Positions 10,621-22,973 of a DNA stretch of 64,000 bases are shown here, in pieces; position 1 is the stretch's first letter; the number at the start of each line of letters is the position of its first letter. The stretch comes from Pictodentalium vernedei (Eukaryota > Mollusca > Scaphopoda > Dentaliida > Dentaliidae). The stretch spans positions 29,589,128 through 29,653,127 of the forward strand of contig CM062294.1 in assembly GCA_031216915.1 (NCBI GenBank), in the 5' to 3' direction. Under the pieces are notes generated by a model. That model saw nothing but the letters and a program-made list of their open reading frames with translations, was not told the DNA's origin and ran no database searches. The position numbers were made by a program, and so were the translations under genes.

Positions 10621-10853
10621 TTAAAAAATTTATAGTAATTTATATATTTTTTATACTTACCAATGACCCAGACATAGCTGGTGCTAACTCTTAAAATATA
10701 GGGCCAAACACAAATTTTGCCCCCCAATCCCCAAAATTTGCATCTAAAACTAAAGAAAACATGTCCTGAAAGGCCCTCCACACCTCACCCCTACTGCGCA
10801 TGCGCAGTGTCAAGGACGTTCCGAAATTGGCGCCATTTATCATTCTAATAACC
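10621..10853 (+). repeat. DIRS copy 1 left inverted terminal repeat
   Basis: Nearly identical in reverse complement to 17425-17626 and in direct orientation to 23037-23265. Contains 'accaatgacccagacatagc', a run of Cs, and the palindrome CTGCGCATGCGCAG. The left edge is set by where copies 1 and 2 start to match ('ttaaaaaatttatagt'). Confidence 0.8.
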
Positions 10854-11599
10854 AGTGCCTGGTAAGCGCTATGTACTCAGCGGGGAGGCAAGAGTTCCCA
10901 ACTCCTGGGACGGCCATCCCCGTCTGGGTCATTGGTAAGTATAAAAAATATATAAATTACTATAAATTTTTTAACATTTTTATACTGTACCAATGACCCA
11001 GACATAGCTGAATAGTAAAAAGGCTGGAGGGCCAAGGACATAGAGCAAAATGGAATACGCTCAATAAAATAAAATAGAGTCATCCCCTGTAGGGAAAAGA
11101 AGTAATAGGCCTTACATGTATCTTTCTTATTTACGATAAATTAGAAAGATACAACACCTTCCAAAAATTGAGCTTCATACATCCATGTACTCTATTAATA
11201 TCCAATAATCCTTATACTAATAATTTTTAAAGTAAGCCAATAATAAAGTAAGTCTAGAGAATAGAGACTCTTATACTCCTAAAAGTGTGTGAGAATTGCA
11301 TAATCATGTCCGTTGACATATGCAATATTCAAAAGCTATACTTTAAAAACTAAGACTTGAATGAATTTTATAAACTTAAACTTCTCACTAAACAACCATC
11401 CCAATAACAGCTCAGAATTACTAACTCCGGAGGAGGTATCCCCTTGTTTTCATAGTAAAAACAGGTGACCCAAGGGAACACCCTCCCCCCCCCCCCCCTT
11501 TTTCTTGCCCTGGGTCAAATAGCCCAGAGCGAAGAGGGCAGCCGAACGGAGACACTGCCGAAACAGACAGCCTACCTAGCTATAGTAGCAACTGTTAAG

Positions 11600-12650
11600 T
11601 GAATGACATTCTGAGCAGTAGATAATAGACCTAACAATAGAGGCCTCCAGAAATGGACTCGATATTTCTGAGATAAAATTCATGAATGGATGGCTGAGCG
11701 CAATGAGCAGCCTTCAAAAATCTATAATAGCAACACTATTAATGTAAGCCCAAGAAGTAGAAGAACTCTTACTTCATGAGCCGAAATCTTAAGCACAACT
11801 GCTAAGCCAATGATATACCATAAGCAGTACGCTAGTTAATAGAATCGATTAACAATAAAATGGAGCGTAACGTCCTTCTACTAGACATCAAAGACAGAAG
11901 AAGCTTACGCCCTTGTAATAAACAGATATCTGTTTATAAATACATAAACTGTACCCGGAAAGAGTAAAGGCCTATGCCCATACGAAGACGGAAGGACCTT
12001 AAAATAATAGGTTCCGGATAATAGGAGCCTAACTCTTATGCAACAATCCAACCTAAATAGTAACGGAAGTATTGATTCCGAAACTATGAAAGTGAAAATC
12101 ATCCATCGATAGTGCATGAAACTCACTGACTCTACAGTAAAAGAGAAACCAACAGAATTACTGTCTAAAAGGTCAGAATTTGAAAACTACTGTTTCCAGA
12201 GGCTCAAATGATTACTTAGCTAAATAAGAACCGAAGTTAAAATCCGTATAGGAATTTAATCTAAAGATTCTAAGTCTATTTATCAAAAAGTTACTAACTG
12301 ACTTGGATAAAGAGACAAAAGACTCAAATGTAAACTATCGTAGAGTGCATAGGTATGAGGTAACATAAACCTATAACCTAAATAACAACAGGCTGCAGTA
12401 GATCTTGTGAAACAAGTATACTAAAAACTAGCAATGCGTAGTATGGAGGGATCAACCATATGAACATAATGATCCCTACACCACGACGGAAGAGCCTCCA
12501 CTTTAGTCGCATAGAATAGCGAAGAAGAGGATCTCCTATAGTAAGAAATCGCGTCCAAAGCTCGTCCAGTACAGTGCTTACAATGCAATACGGACCACAC
12601 AACGGAATACATGAAGGTTGCGACCTTGCTGGTTGTGATAAAGATGACAC
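11600..12650 (-). pseudogene. DIRS copy 1 tyrosine recombinase remnant
   Basis: Homologous by eye to the recombinase of copy 2: 11905-12126 encodes a degraded 'MSFMHYRW...YGHRPLLFPG' segment corresponding to 'GWTILTF...TGIGLHSV' in copy 2, and 12378-12650 matches the segment 'PARSQPSCIPLC'. The frame is disrupted repeatedly. The family inserts cDNA through a catalytic Tyr with Arg and His; these residues could not be read in this copy. It is not expected to be active. Confidence 0.55.
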
Positions 12651-13360
12651 GATTTACCCAGTGAAAAAAGATCCTCACATAGAGGAAGATTTCACGTTAA
12701 GATCCACAGTAGACAAGAGAGTAAATTACTCATGATCTCTGTGAAGATAGAGATGCTATCAACAGAAATGTATTGTGGTTGTTTATCTTAGCAATACCTG
12801 CTAAAACAACAGCGCCGGAGGATACGCGTATCCTATCATTGCGTCCTATAGATCAATAGAGCGTTAACAGTATTAGCTCAGAGATCTGGACAAGCCAACA
12901 CATACGTCTGCAATTGATTAGCAAGCTGTGTCATAATAAAACATCATTGGGCGCTCCCATAGATAGCAAATCTGATTAAATACTTGTTTGTTGAGAGTCC
13001 ATTCTGACAGCAACAAGCGACCCGTAAGAGAACGGGAGTGCGATAAAACAATCAGACGACCCAGAATATGACGGACCAAAACTGAACTTGGTGTACTATA
13101 ACCAACAGACGGATTCTTTCCATTAAATTGAATAACGGAAACGAAAGAGTGCCTCCCTGGTTCCGGAGATACGCCACTACTGTCGAATTAAAGGACAGGA
13201 ATTTGGGCATGCGTTTCTGAATAATGTTCATGCAATGACATAAAGCAAGCCTAAAAAACATTATTCCGCGGAAGTTAAACTGATAGCTAAAAGACAGCGG
13301 AACCCAAAGACCCTGGCACTTCGAATCCGTAGGGATCAGTATATATCCCAATCTGTTTGA
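12651..13360 (-). pseudogene. DIRS copy 1 RNase H-like remnant
   Basis: The minus strand encodes 'FNSTVVAYLRNQGG', a typical DIRS RNase H stretch, near 13150-13200. Downstream is 'LLLSEWTLNKQVFNQICY', which matches 'LPSEWTLSKQVFNQICYQW' of copy 2. 'MGYILIPTDSKCQG' near 13340 resembles the end of the reverse transcriptase. Stops interrupt the frame. No YxDD motif was found upstream, so the reverse transcriptase core is either lost or too degraded. Confidence 0.55.
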
Positions 13361-13983
13361 CTGGCAACCGTCATAACAGCCACACTAGGGTCCGGCAACT
13401 GCGGCGGCACTCTCTGAGTCAACCACCGAATGTTTGCCCCAGTCTGAATCTCTTGTAACACTAGATAGACAAGAGAATGTATAAATCAAGCAATTCATGG
13501 ATTGCCGGAAAGTTGCCGTCGAAGAGAAGCTCCTCCGAGAACGAAGCGACTCTGAGAGAGTTCTTAATCTACTATCCACACGTGGATGTAGCTAGGGCTG
13601 CATTACGTCTAACCAACTCCAATCAGCCACTGAAGGGCGGAGTTATACGTGAACAAACTACTGCCCTCAAAGAAATTACATTGAGAATAATATCCCGTAA
13701 ATCTTTTCTTGAAGACGTAATGATAACGCCTCAGTAAGGTGGATTACGTATAATAAAGCGTCTAAGTTAAGTCTACTATACATAATGTCGTTCCCAACAT
13801 TGAAATTGGAAAAGACATAAACGGCGAAAAAGAATATATGCAGTCTTTAATCACACCGTCTAGACGCATATGAACTCTCGGTATGCCCTGCTCTGCCAAA
13901 ATAAACTATATGTAAAAAAGATAAAATGGCAGAAATGAGCCACGCGGACAAGAAACTAAACTATCATGCTTAGTAGCAGGCTT

Positions 13984-16290
13984 GTATATATATATATAAT
14001 ATATAGCGTCGAAAAATAAAACACATGTTGTAATGACAATATTGGACTGCGTCGGTAAGTCAGGGACAAAGTCCCTGTACCGATCGAAAAATCCGAGTCC
14101 AATGACGCTATAAGTCTCTTATCCAAGATCGCAGCAATGAAGTCCGAAAAATAATCACTGGAAGAAATGCCAGAAGATATGAAAGGCATCTTCCGATACT
14201 ACTAAAGGGAAAACTCGAAATCTTTCGAATCCCTTTCGCCATCCTGTCGGACCCTATAAAGCGTTCGGTCGTCCGTAGCTTGATGCAACCGCGGACCGCA
14301 CCGACCCAGCGCCGTCGGATAATTCCTGATTCGACCGAGAAACCGTCAATTGCTGGGCTGCTGCGAAACAACTGTGCTAACTCGGATAGCACGTCCGTCA
14401 CTGAGGCCTGAGGAGCAGCGGTCTTACGATGCATTGCCGCAGGAAGCTCCGAGATCGTTACCCCGTGCATACTTCCAATATGCGAGCGAACGGAGTGTAT
14501 AGGCCTCGTGTCCCTTGGCTACCGGATGGCGCGACATATTCGCTGTGGAATCACTGAATGCCGAAACTGATCGGATACTCGAGGTCACGTAGCCAATGTG
14601 CGGTCGTGTGCCCTGCTGTGAGGATGAGGAAGCATTAAAGACAGTCTCTCGGACTGTCAATATAACGGAGAGTCCCGAGCAACGGACATATGCTCCGAAT
14701 GTAAAATATCTGAACCACAACATGCGGTCCCCTATGTTGTTGGCTTCCTCCGATCTGTCCTCAATCTGCCGTCACTGGGTGAGTACTAAAGTAATTAAAG
14801 TGCTCGCATCACCCAAATCTCCTTCCTAGACCGCAACGGACGAACCCGGCAGCCGAACCATTCGATGAATGTACGCTACACCGGGTGAGCTAGCGAATGT
14901 CATTCCGTAAGCGATAGACATATTCCATGAGCACTTATTGCCGCTAACTCTTCATTAACTATGACGACAGAGGCACACTTTTGAAAGACATCTCCATAAC
15001 TCTTCGAACAAGAAACCAGAAATGCTTGGATAGCAAGCATAAAATAATAATATATATATAGCGTCGTTCAATAATTCGAAAGTTTGTGTGACATTATTGG
15101 ACTATGTCGGAACTGAGGGACGATGTCCCTGAACCGAACCAAAAATTTCAAAGTCCACCGACGCTATCAGTTTCTTATCCGGCATCGCAGCATATGTTGT
15201 TCCGAAAGGGAAAGCTTGAAATCCACCGAATCCCTTTCGGTATCCCGTCGGTCCGGATGAAACTTTCGGACATCCGTACCCGCTTACGCGGAGCGTCCCG
15301 ACCCAGCATCGTCGGATAAAATATATGCGACAGATTCAGTTGATGCTGGGATGCTGCGATAAACTGTGCTATTAAGGAAAGCACGTCCGTTCCCGAGGCC
15401 TGTGCAGTAGCGGACTTACGATGCATTGCCGCTGGAAGCTCCGTGTACGTTGACTCCCGCACACTTCCTATGCGAACGTCCGGAGTCTGCAGGCCTCGAG
15501 TCCCCGGCTACCGACCCAGCACTGTCGGATAATTCTCGATCCGACACCGTTTCTGTCGGCTGCTGGGATGCTGCGATAAGCTGTGCTATGTGCACAAGAA
15601 TGTCCGGCGTCGAGACCTGCGGAGGCGGAGGCGCAGTCTATCGGTGCTTCGCCGAGGGCAGCTCCGCATCAGATGGCTCCCGCATACTTCCTATGCGAAC
15701 GTCCGGAGTCCATCGGTCTCGAATCCCTGGCTGCCGGATGGTGTGACCTGGTCGCCGAAGAATCCTTGATCGGCGAAGCTGGTAATATATCGGCGGTCAC
15801 GCAGCCAAGGTGCGGTCGTGTGCGCTGACGAGAAGAGGAAGCCTTAGCAGTCTCAGCGGACTGCCTATACAACGGAGCGTCCCGAGCGACGGACGTATGC
15901 TCCGCTAACGACACATTTGTACCACAACATCTGGGGCCAGATGTTGTTGAACGAGAGAGGGGCCTCTCTCGCTTGCCGTCCGGATGGACCGGAACGAGCT
16001 ATGAACCGGACTAAAAGGCTTCCTCCGTTCTCCCTCCGATCCGCCGTCACTGGGTGTGCATTAAGTTAATTTTATAGTGCTCGCATCACCCCAAAATTCC
16101 TTCTAGACCGCAACGGACGAACCCGGCTGCCGAACCATTCGGTGAATGGACGCTACACCGGGCGAGCTAGCGGACGTCAAAGGCCGTCGAACCTACTAGG
16201 GTCCTCTTAGGCAATTGGCGTATTACATGAGCACTTTTCCGCTAGCCCTTCATTAATTGTGACGACGGAGGCACACTGTTGGAAGACATC
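13984..16290. repeat. Internal direct duplication in DIRS copy 1 (about 1.06 kb)
   Basis: Two units start at a 'tatatata..tagcgtcg' landmark (13984 and 15048). They share 'gtgctcgcatcaccc', 'gaccgcaacggacgaacccg', 'cgctacaccggg' and 'gaggcacact'. The second unit carries a further partial duplication of the segment with 'cacttcctatgcgaacgtcc' (15464 and 15688). The GC content is higher than the surroundings. The duplication is in the likely gag region. Confidence 0.7.
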
Positions 16291-17424
16291 ACAGATACAT
16301 CACCCTAATCTTGATCGTCTGAAATAGAAATTGATAAAGTAGAGTGACCCTGCGGGGAAAGGACCGGAGTGTCCAAATCCCCAACAACATACCGTGACAT
16401 ACGCTTCCCATATTGTCATCGAAATCATACGATACAGAACAGGAGTTAATGCGAGTACACTGACCACATATAGAATGATAATAAGGTCAGAGGAAGACTT
16501 CCTCCTAAAACAATTGATCAATATCCTTTCAATGTGAAAAGAAAACAAGTCCTGGTACTCGCACTAACCCCTGGCAATCAAAATACATAATAATAATATG
16601 ATCCATTAATATAGAAAAAATAATTGAAATCAAAATATTTTGAAAAAATATTTTTTCAGAACAGCCCAAGTTTCTGAAAAGTAACGTTGAGCCCCAATGG
16701 ATCCCAAGCCTAAGTGTGGACAAAAATTTTAAAAATATTTTAAACAATTTATTCAACACTTACGAACAATAATAATGTATCTAGTTATGATTAAAATAAC
16801 ATAAAGATATTATTATTTAGAAATCCCCCCCTCACACAGAGGGCTGTTGTAAATGTAAACAATGAGTGTAAAAACACTAAAATAGACTCCAGGCACCCAG
16901 GCCCGAAATCAGTTACCAAAAATACACCATCTGATGCAAAACAGAGACTTCCAGGGAAGAAACTGCAGAACATCAGATGGTAGATGCAGAACACAACGCC
17001 TAACCACCCATAGGTGAAGACGTAAACATGGGGAAAGAACAGAATTCATTCTGTTATTAAGCTAAAACTCCCAAGAAATTTTAGTAATAATAATTACAGA
17101 AACTATCCCAAAAGCATGGGAGAATAGCAAGGGGGAACTTAAAGGACAGGGAGAGAGGAAAAACACTTGAAAAAACAGTGTAACTAAATAATCAGAATGA
17201 CAACAAAATGGCTGCTGCCTTGAAAATAGGTAACTTAACATAATTTCATTAAAAAATTTTAAGTTACAGCCCTGATAATATTCTGTCACACATTCTTTTC
17301 CTCTCCTCCTTTTCTATCCTCCTTAGAATCACCATTTCACTAATATTTATGTGTCTGGCATCATTTAAACTGAGATTTAAAAGCACAAAGATCAGTCAGA
17401 TGTTAACTGATGAAGGGCCAAACT

Positions 17425-17626
17425 TAGAATAATAAATGGCGCCAATTTCGGAACGTCCTTGACACTGCGCATGCGCAGTAGGGGTGAGGTGTGGAGGGCC
17501 TTTCAGGACATGTTTTCTTTAGTTTTAGATGCAAATTTTGGGGATTGGGGGGCAAAATTTGTGTTTGGCCCTATATTTTAAGAGTTAGCACCAGCTATGT
17601 CTGGGTCATTGGTACAGTATAAAAAT
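17425..17626 (-). repeat. DIRS copy 1 right inverted terminal repeat
   Basis: Reverse complement of 10640-10853. It ends 'ggtacagtataaaaat' and is followed by 'atcaaggggtgcaaaaaact', which resembles 'aatcaaggagtgcaaaacag' at 10204. The element therefore seems to have inserted into another copy of that flanking repeat. Confidence 0.75.
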
Positions 17627-17792
17627 ATCAAGGGGTGCAAAAAACTCCCCCCCCACCCTCAATTTTTTCTAGGCGTACAGTAGGCATGCAGTACTCCTAA
17701 AGAATGCCAGGCTTGTACCTGACTTGAATGATTCTACAGAATCCTTTTGTTTTAGACAGGTTAGAGTAGTATTCTGAAGCTTTGGCCCAACA

Positions 17793-18366
17793 ATGGCAAA
17801 TGCCCTATTGCCAGCAGAACAGAACTTAGCTGAATTTATACTGTGGCCGGAGAGATCTCTATGGCTTGTGACTGATAAGCATATTGGGCATGTAGGGTGG
17901 CGAGGATTCTATGATGAACTTAAAGATAAGAAAAAATTAGGATTAAATTCTCTGCTGCATTCGAAGCCAGCGGAAATAACAAGGCTCAGAAGTGTGGTGG
18001 TATTTTCAGTATCATGTGCCACACCATTTTGGATTATCTGTAGCTTTTCAGTTTTTAGAACCTATCAAAAGTGAGTTATAACAGTCAAGATGACTGGTAA
18101 GAAATGCGTGAAGAAGATGCTCTTGATATTTTTGTATTAATGGAAGGTGTAATTTTACAATATTACGTAGATGAAAAAATTAACAAATGAGCCCAAAATG
18201 CTCATCAGCTGAGAAATTTTTCATCAATGAAATAACCAAGATTATGGTCACAGCTGCTGCTATTTCATCCACTGATCACATCAAGAGAGTTTTTTCAAGT
18301 TTTCAAAGGAGAATTTATCCATTGCCATGCAGCTATGTGCGGACAGATCAGCTGTTTTCATCCTAG
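17793..18366 (+). pseudogene. Possible hAT-transposase remnant
   Basis: Fragments of reading frame on the plus strand include an opening 'MANALLPAEQNLAEF' (17793) and, further on, 'MVTAAAISSTDHIKRVFSSF' (about 18248-18305). The latter resembles the hAT C-terminal dimerisation motif, where a Ser-rich stretch precedes 'ERvFS'. Frames are broken by stops between the segments and no DDE residues can be placed. No inverted ends were found around it. The identification is weak. Confidence 0.3.
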
Positions 18367-18767
18367 AATAGCCAAAATGGTAAAGGAATCCTGAAACATT
18401 TGGCTGTAACTATTCCATTACTGATTAACCATCCGTTATTCAGAAACAGAGAATATTCATATGCTACAATGTTGAACCTCGATAAAGTAGGCAAAACGTA
18501 AACTGAAATAAAATATCCAGACCTCATGATCAGGTCAAGGTATTGTTTGCAAGATTTGTTATAAGTTACATTCAATATAATTCTAACTGTCAGAATCCAC
18601 TAATACAAATGATTTTTTGTGAAAAGTGATATATTAATCGGTAGCAAAAATCGTTGCCAGTAAAAGGATGTACACATTCAAGTACAAGTGAATTAATTAA
18701 TCCTTTAAAACACTAACAATTAAAAAGCCGAAAAATGACATTTGATAACATTTGAGATTGATTCTGA

Positions 18768-20697
18768 AACAAGAGGCCCCAAGGGGCCTGAGGGCGCTCA
18801 CCTGACATGGTAGCCAAAATATCAACCCAGAGAATTGATTTCAACAAGTTGCATCTGCTCCTCCTAAGAAAAGCTTATACCAAATATCCAAAGATTCTGA
18901 CCAGGGGATCTAAAAAAAAAAGATTTTTAAAGAATATTCCTCATACTGAACTAAGTTATAATTCGGGCTCCCACAGGGAGCCCATATATGAACCCAGGGA
19001 CTTGGCTTTAACAAACTTGAATCTCACCCCCCTAAGGATGCTGCACACCAAATAGCAAAACATTCCGACTGCTGGATCTGAAGAAGAAGATTTTTAAAGA
19101 AAATTCCTCATTTTGAACTAAGTTACAATTCAAGCTCCCACAGTGAGTCCAAATATGGACCTAGGGACATGGCTTGAACAAACTTGAATCTCACCCTCCT
19201 AAGGATGCTGCATATCAAATATCAAAACATTCCAACTGCTGGATCTGAAGAAGATTTTTAAAGAAAATTCCTCATTTTGAACTAAGTTATAATTCGGGCT
19301 ACCAGTGAGCCCAAATATGAACCCAGGGGACTTGGCTTGAACAAACTTGAATCACCCCCCCCTCCCCCCCCCCCCCCCCCCCTCCCAGCATGGTGCATAC
19401 CCAATATCAAAAGATTCTGCCTGCTGGATCTTGAGAAGAAGATTTTCGAAGAAATTTGCCTGAAATGCACTAAGTTTGAATTTGAACTTCTATAGTGAAC
19501 CCAAATATGAATCCAGGGGGGGGGGGGGGGGGGGGGGGGGCGATTTGAACAAACTTGAATCAGATCCACCCCACAATGTTGCATACCAAATATCAAAAGA
19601 TTCTGCCTGCTGGATCTGGAGAAGGAGATTTTTTAAGAAATTTGCCTGAAATGCACTAAGTTCGAATTCAGGCTTCTATAGTGAGCCCAAATATGAATCC
19701 AGGGGGGCCGATTTAAACAAACTTCAATCAGATCCACCCCACAATGTTGCATACCAAATATCAAAAGATTCTGCCTGCTGGATCTGGAGAAGAAGATTTT
19801 TTAAGAAATTTGCTTGAAATGCACTAAGTTCGAAATTGGGCGCCTTTTACTGAGCCCAAATATGAACCCAGGGGGCCGATTTGAACAAACTTGAATCAGA
19901 TCCACCCTACAATGTTGCATACCAAATATAAAAAGATTCTGCCTGCTGAATCTGGAGAAGAAGATTTTTTAATCTTTTTCCCATTGCCTACAGTGTTAAA
20001 AGTGCTGACTCAGCACTTTTTCAAAGTCCTGAAAAAAGTTCCTTGTGATCCAACCGATAGGGATTTTTTTTGACCAGTCTATTCTACTGGATAAAAGTAA
20101 GCTTTATACAAAATAAGAATTCTCTATGCCGTGTAGTTTTGGAGATAAGGCAGTTTTAAGGTTTTTCCTATTTTTAGCTCCCGAGGTTCCCACAGGGCAA
20201 TGAGAAATTTTTTTTTTGCATCAATCAATTACTTATGACCCATTATCATCTCATATCAAATTTGGTTCAAATCAACCTCACAGTTCTGAAAATAGAAATT
20301 TTAGGCATGGCCAAAATTTTTGCCCCTCCCATAACAAAGGCAAATAATGCCTGACAAACTTCTCTTGAACAAATTTGATTCTAAACCTCAAAAGGACTCT
20401 GTATACCACATATCAAGTCTCTGCTACTGGTGGTTCATTAGAAGGAGATTTTCAAAAAAATTTGACCATTTTTCCCCACACCTCTGCTCAATATGAGCCA
20501 AAACCTATTTTGGATAAAAATCAAAATGCCCCTATATAACCACTACTTACATGAAATTTAATTAAAATGTGGCCAGTGGTTTAGGAGAAAGAGGCTCAAA
20601 CACCACCTTCACGCAGGACGCAGGACGACAGACGATGGATGACGGACGAAGCGTGATAAGAAAAGTTCACCCTGACTTTCAGTCAAGTGAGCTAAAA
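18768..20697. repeat. Large dispersed element with internal tandem repeats, gctcacctg-type ends
   Basis: Left edge 'acaagaggccccaaggggcc' then 'gctcacctgac'; right edge 'ctgactttcagtcaagtgag'. Inside, at least six units of roughly 180 bp run from 18800 to 19980, each with 'tgcataccaaatatcaaaag', 'attctgcctgctggatctg' and 'gaagaagatttttt'. Poly-C and poly-G tracts (19360, 19515) interrupt two units. The same family, reversed, forms 43795-45597 and the split repeat 46379-57640. No transposase is encoded. Confidence 0.7.
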
Positions 20698-20831
20698 ATC
20701 GAGAAAAAACGTTATTAAATTTGATTTTTCAACTGCATGGCTTGTTTCAAGCACCTTGCAGTTACAGACACGGATGAGTTCTGTTTGGAAATTATAACAT
20801 CTTCCTACATGTGATATATTATCAATACTTT

Positions 20832-20925
20832 ATAACTGGTTGAGGTCCAGAAGCCGCTATCATGTCTGAAAAATGCTGAAAGCCACTTTAGTGGCTTTCC
20901 ATTGCATGCAATAGCTAGTTCTGGC
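20832..20925 (+). mobile_element. TTAA family F fragment
   Basis: 'aactggttgaggtccagaag' then 'ccgctatcatg' corresponds to the left end of family F copies. A short hairpin 'aaagccactttagtggcttt' follows. The right end is missing. Confidence 0.45.
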
Positions 20926-20957
20926 TTATCCTCTGGGTACATCTTTCTGTTTAGGTT

Positions 20958-21800
20958 TAGGGCTGTCACGACTATCATTTTTTGTAATCGACTAATCGTG
21001 ACCAGTAATCGATGGTTAGTCGATTAATAGTCGCTTCCCATGATTTTTTAGCAAATCATTCTTCTGTTCGTAAAACTCTGAAAATGACAATGGCACCAGT
21101 GTGTTCAGACGAAGTGGGGTTGTGGGAACAACAAATCGGTCCCGACTGAAGCTACATGTAGTCCAATCTTGGACCCACAGTCCGAAATATAATTTTTGGG
21201 GTTGGAACGTCCTGTAGGACGTACCAACCCCAAAAATAATATTACTGACTGCGGGTCCAAGTTTGAACTAGATTGAAGCCGGTGAATTAAAATGAATTTA
21301 CCAAAGAACGTTCCTGCATATGTTTCCTTTCTGCAATAAGTTTCTCGAAATTTTGAACATTGAGATCTATGCATTCCCTTGTCAGTTGTTAAAATTGGAT
21401 CTTAGTCTGAAGTTCCGAACTTTGAGAAGTGATCTGACGTTCTGACTTTCGTCATAATTTTGTCACTTCCGTGCTTTGGGTTTTCCAATGGGTGCCTTCG
21501 TGTGTACAAGACTGGAGAAATTCAGAAGAATCTATTCTTCTCGAGTAACTGTGAGTGTTCTTTCTTACACAGTCAGTGACAGTCGTACAGTCTTCCGGAT
21601 ATGAATGTTAACTATGGTTAGATATTTAAAGTTATTCACCTTCATTGATCATTCACCTCACAAAACAATGCAATTTAGCCCCGATGTGTAGTAGACGTGT
21701 ACCACCTTGAAAATGAACAACGATCGACTAAAAATAAAAAACGTCGACTACTTCAATAGTCGACGGTTAGTCGACTAATCGAATAATCGCGACAGCCCTA
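20958..21800. mobile_element. hAT-type non-autonomous element (843 bp), perfect 8-bp duplication
   Basis: Ends are TAGGGCTGTCACGACTATC and GATTATTCG..GACAGCCCTA in inverted orientation, flanked by identical TTTAGGTT at 20950-20957 and 21801-21808. Subterminal 'tagtcgattaatagtcg' and 'tagtcgactaatcgaataat' repeats lie at either end. Inside is a 60-bp palindrome with 'tttggggttgg..ccaacccc' (21195-21230). No transposase frame. The insertion split an older repeat whose unbroken relative is at 43264-43512. Confidence 0.9.
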
Positions 21801-22026
21801 TTTAGGTTTGAGTCCTTGATTCAGATTGCGGTTCACAGAGGGTAAATTTAGTGATGCTACCCTCTGGAGACCTCATTTTGCTTATTTTCAGGCTTACTTG
21901 GCAGTATACAAAATGTTTAGAAGAAATTGGTTTTGTTATAACTCTCCAATACATTACAACAAATCAATTATTTAAAAACAAAATAAAGCTATATTAAGGA
22001 TGTCTTTGCTGGTAACATTGTATCTT

Positions 22027-22645
22027 TTAACTGACTGAGTGCTGGAAACCCAAATTTGGGCTCAAACCAAAAGGTGGTACAATGGAGCCCACTTAATTGG
22101 ATATCTCTTAACTGAACAACCCTGTTAATTGAATATAACACAAAACCATTTACCATATCTCCAGTACAAATCTGACCTGTTAATTGAATATAGGTTATAG
22201 AGTAAACTCCTGGTAATCGAATGAAAAATCTTGAAACCTGTAGATAAATTAACCTGACTCTCCCCAGTTTTCCTTTGTTTACAGACCTACTTGGCCTCAG
22301 TATATCCAATACAGGCATTTAATCTATTATATCTTGTTTGACAGAGCTCAAGTAATAATAGAATAAAAGCTAAGTTTATCTCTAAAATACAGGAAAGTGA
22401 CACAATCCCTGTTAATTGAATAATTTCCATTGTCAAAGAGGCTATTGAATTAACAGGGTTCCACTGTACTGCAATTAAAAAGGCTTTATTTCTGTCAATG
22501 TGCAAAATCATTGTGTACATATAGATTTGTCTTTTAACAATTTATTGGAGTGTGCCAATAGCACTCTCCAATAAATTGTAAGAAGGCAAAGACATGTCAA
22601 CAAATTCTCTGATGATGAAAATTAATTCAGCACACTATCAGTTAA
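22027..22645. mobile_element. TTAA-flanked MITE, family F, with nested element
   Basis: Left TTAACTGACTGAGTGCTGGA, right CACACTATCAGTTAA. The central hairpin 'caatttattggagtgtgcca' / complement is at 22535-22582. The copy is enlarged by a nested TA-flanked element at 22080-22466. Confidence 0.75.
22080..22466. mobile_element. TA-flanked pogo/mariner-like MITE nested in family F
   Basis: Ends CAATGGAGCCCACTTAATTG and AATTAACAGGGTTCCACTG, flanked by TA at 22078-22079 and 22467-22468. The terminal pattern 'CAgTGGAaCCC..TTAATTg' resembles pogo/Tigger-type ends. Internal 'gttaattgaatata' units occur on both strands. Non-coding. Confidence 0.6.
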
Positions 22646-22853
22646 AAAAATACTCATATTCCAAGCCCTCTTAAAAAAATAATTTTCCCACTCTTCCAGG
22701 TATATTAAAGGGTCGTCGTACACATACAAAATATTTCCAATGTATTTTTGCTAAAAATCGAATTGTTAAACACTGCATCTCATCTGGAGCTCTGGGAATA
22801 AATAACAGTTTGTCAAGACACCTCTTCTGAACAGTCTCCATAACAAGTATTCT

Positions 22854-22973
22854 TTATCCAAACTGGAAACTGAATCCACCGGGAAATCCACCTCCGTGGC
22901 ACCAGCATGTTGGAATCCACACCACCACCGCCTCCAAAAAACTGGAAGAATATCTCATTGGGATCAAAGTTTG
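22854..22973 (-). pseudogene. Terminal exon resembling DNAJC7, frame-shifted
   Basis: On the minus strand a good acceptor (ttttatcttcttcag) precedes an exon that starts 'NFDPNEIFFQFFGGGGG' and, in a shifted frame, ends 'GGGFPGGFSFQFG' and a stop (plus 22854-22856). DNAJC7-type co-chaperones end in a similar FDPN..FFGG..FQFG tail, so this is probably the last exon of such a gene: TPR/J-domain proteins that work with Hsp70 and Hsp90 in the cytosol. The two halves are in different frames, which suggests a pseudo-exon, a net one-base indel or an assembly error. No upstream exon was found before the DIRS element at 23037. Another glycine-rich J protein is possible. Confidence 0.5.

Larger units (their letters stand above)
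10621..17626 (-). mobile_element. DIRS-type tyrosine-recombinase retrotransposon, copy 1 (degenerate)
   Basis: A 7-kb element with inverted termini: 10640-10853 is repeated in reverse at 17425-17626, including 'ctgcgcatgcgcagt' and 'aattggcgccattta'. Coding runs on the minus strand and is broken by many stops and shifts. RNase H-like sequence is at 12600-13351 and recombinase-like sequence at 11600-12650. The high-GC part at 14.0-16.3 kb is the likely gag/RT region but is not readable. An additional palindrome, 10918-11000, lies inside the left end. No flanking duplication is seen, as expected for recombinase-mediated insertion. The DIRS assignment rests mainly on copy 2, where the motifs are clearer. 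Confidence 0.75.

Noticed and set aside
10877..11083. Splice-donor-like 'ggtaagtat' motifs near 10931 and 23350
   Set aside because: They are part of the palindromic DIRS terminus, occur in both orientations, and are not linked to any exon.
13477..13737. 86-codon plus-strand frame in DIRS copy 1
   Set aside because: It is antisense to the element and the minus strand has DIRS-like residues on either side.
19282..19596. Glycine/proline-rich minus-strand protein
   Set aside because: The residues come from poly-C and poly-G tracts inside a tandem repeat.
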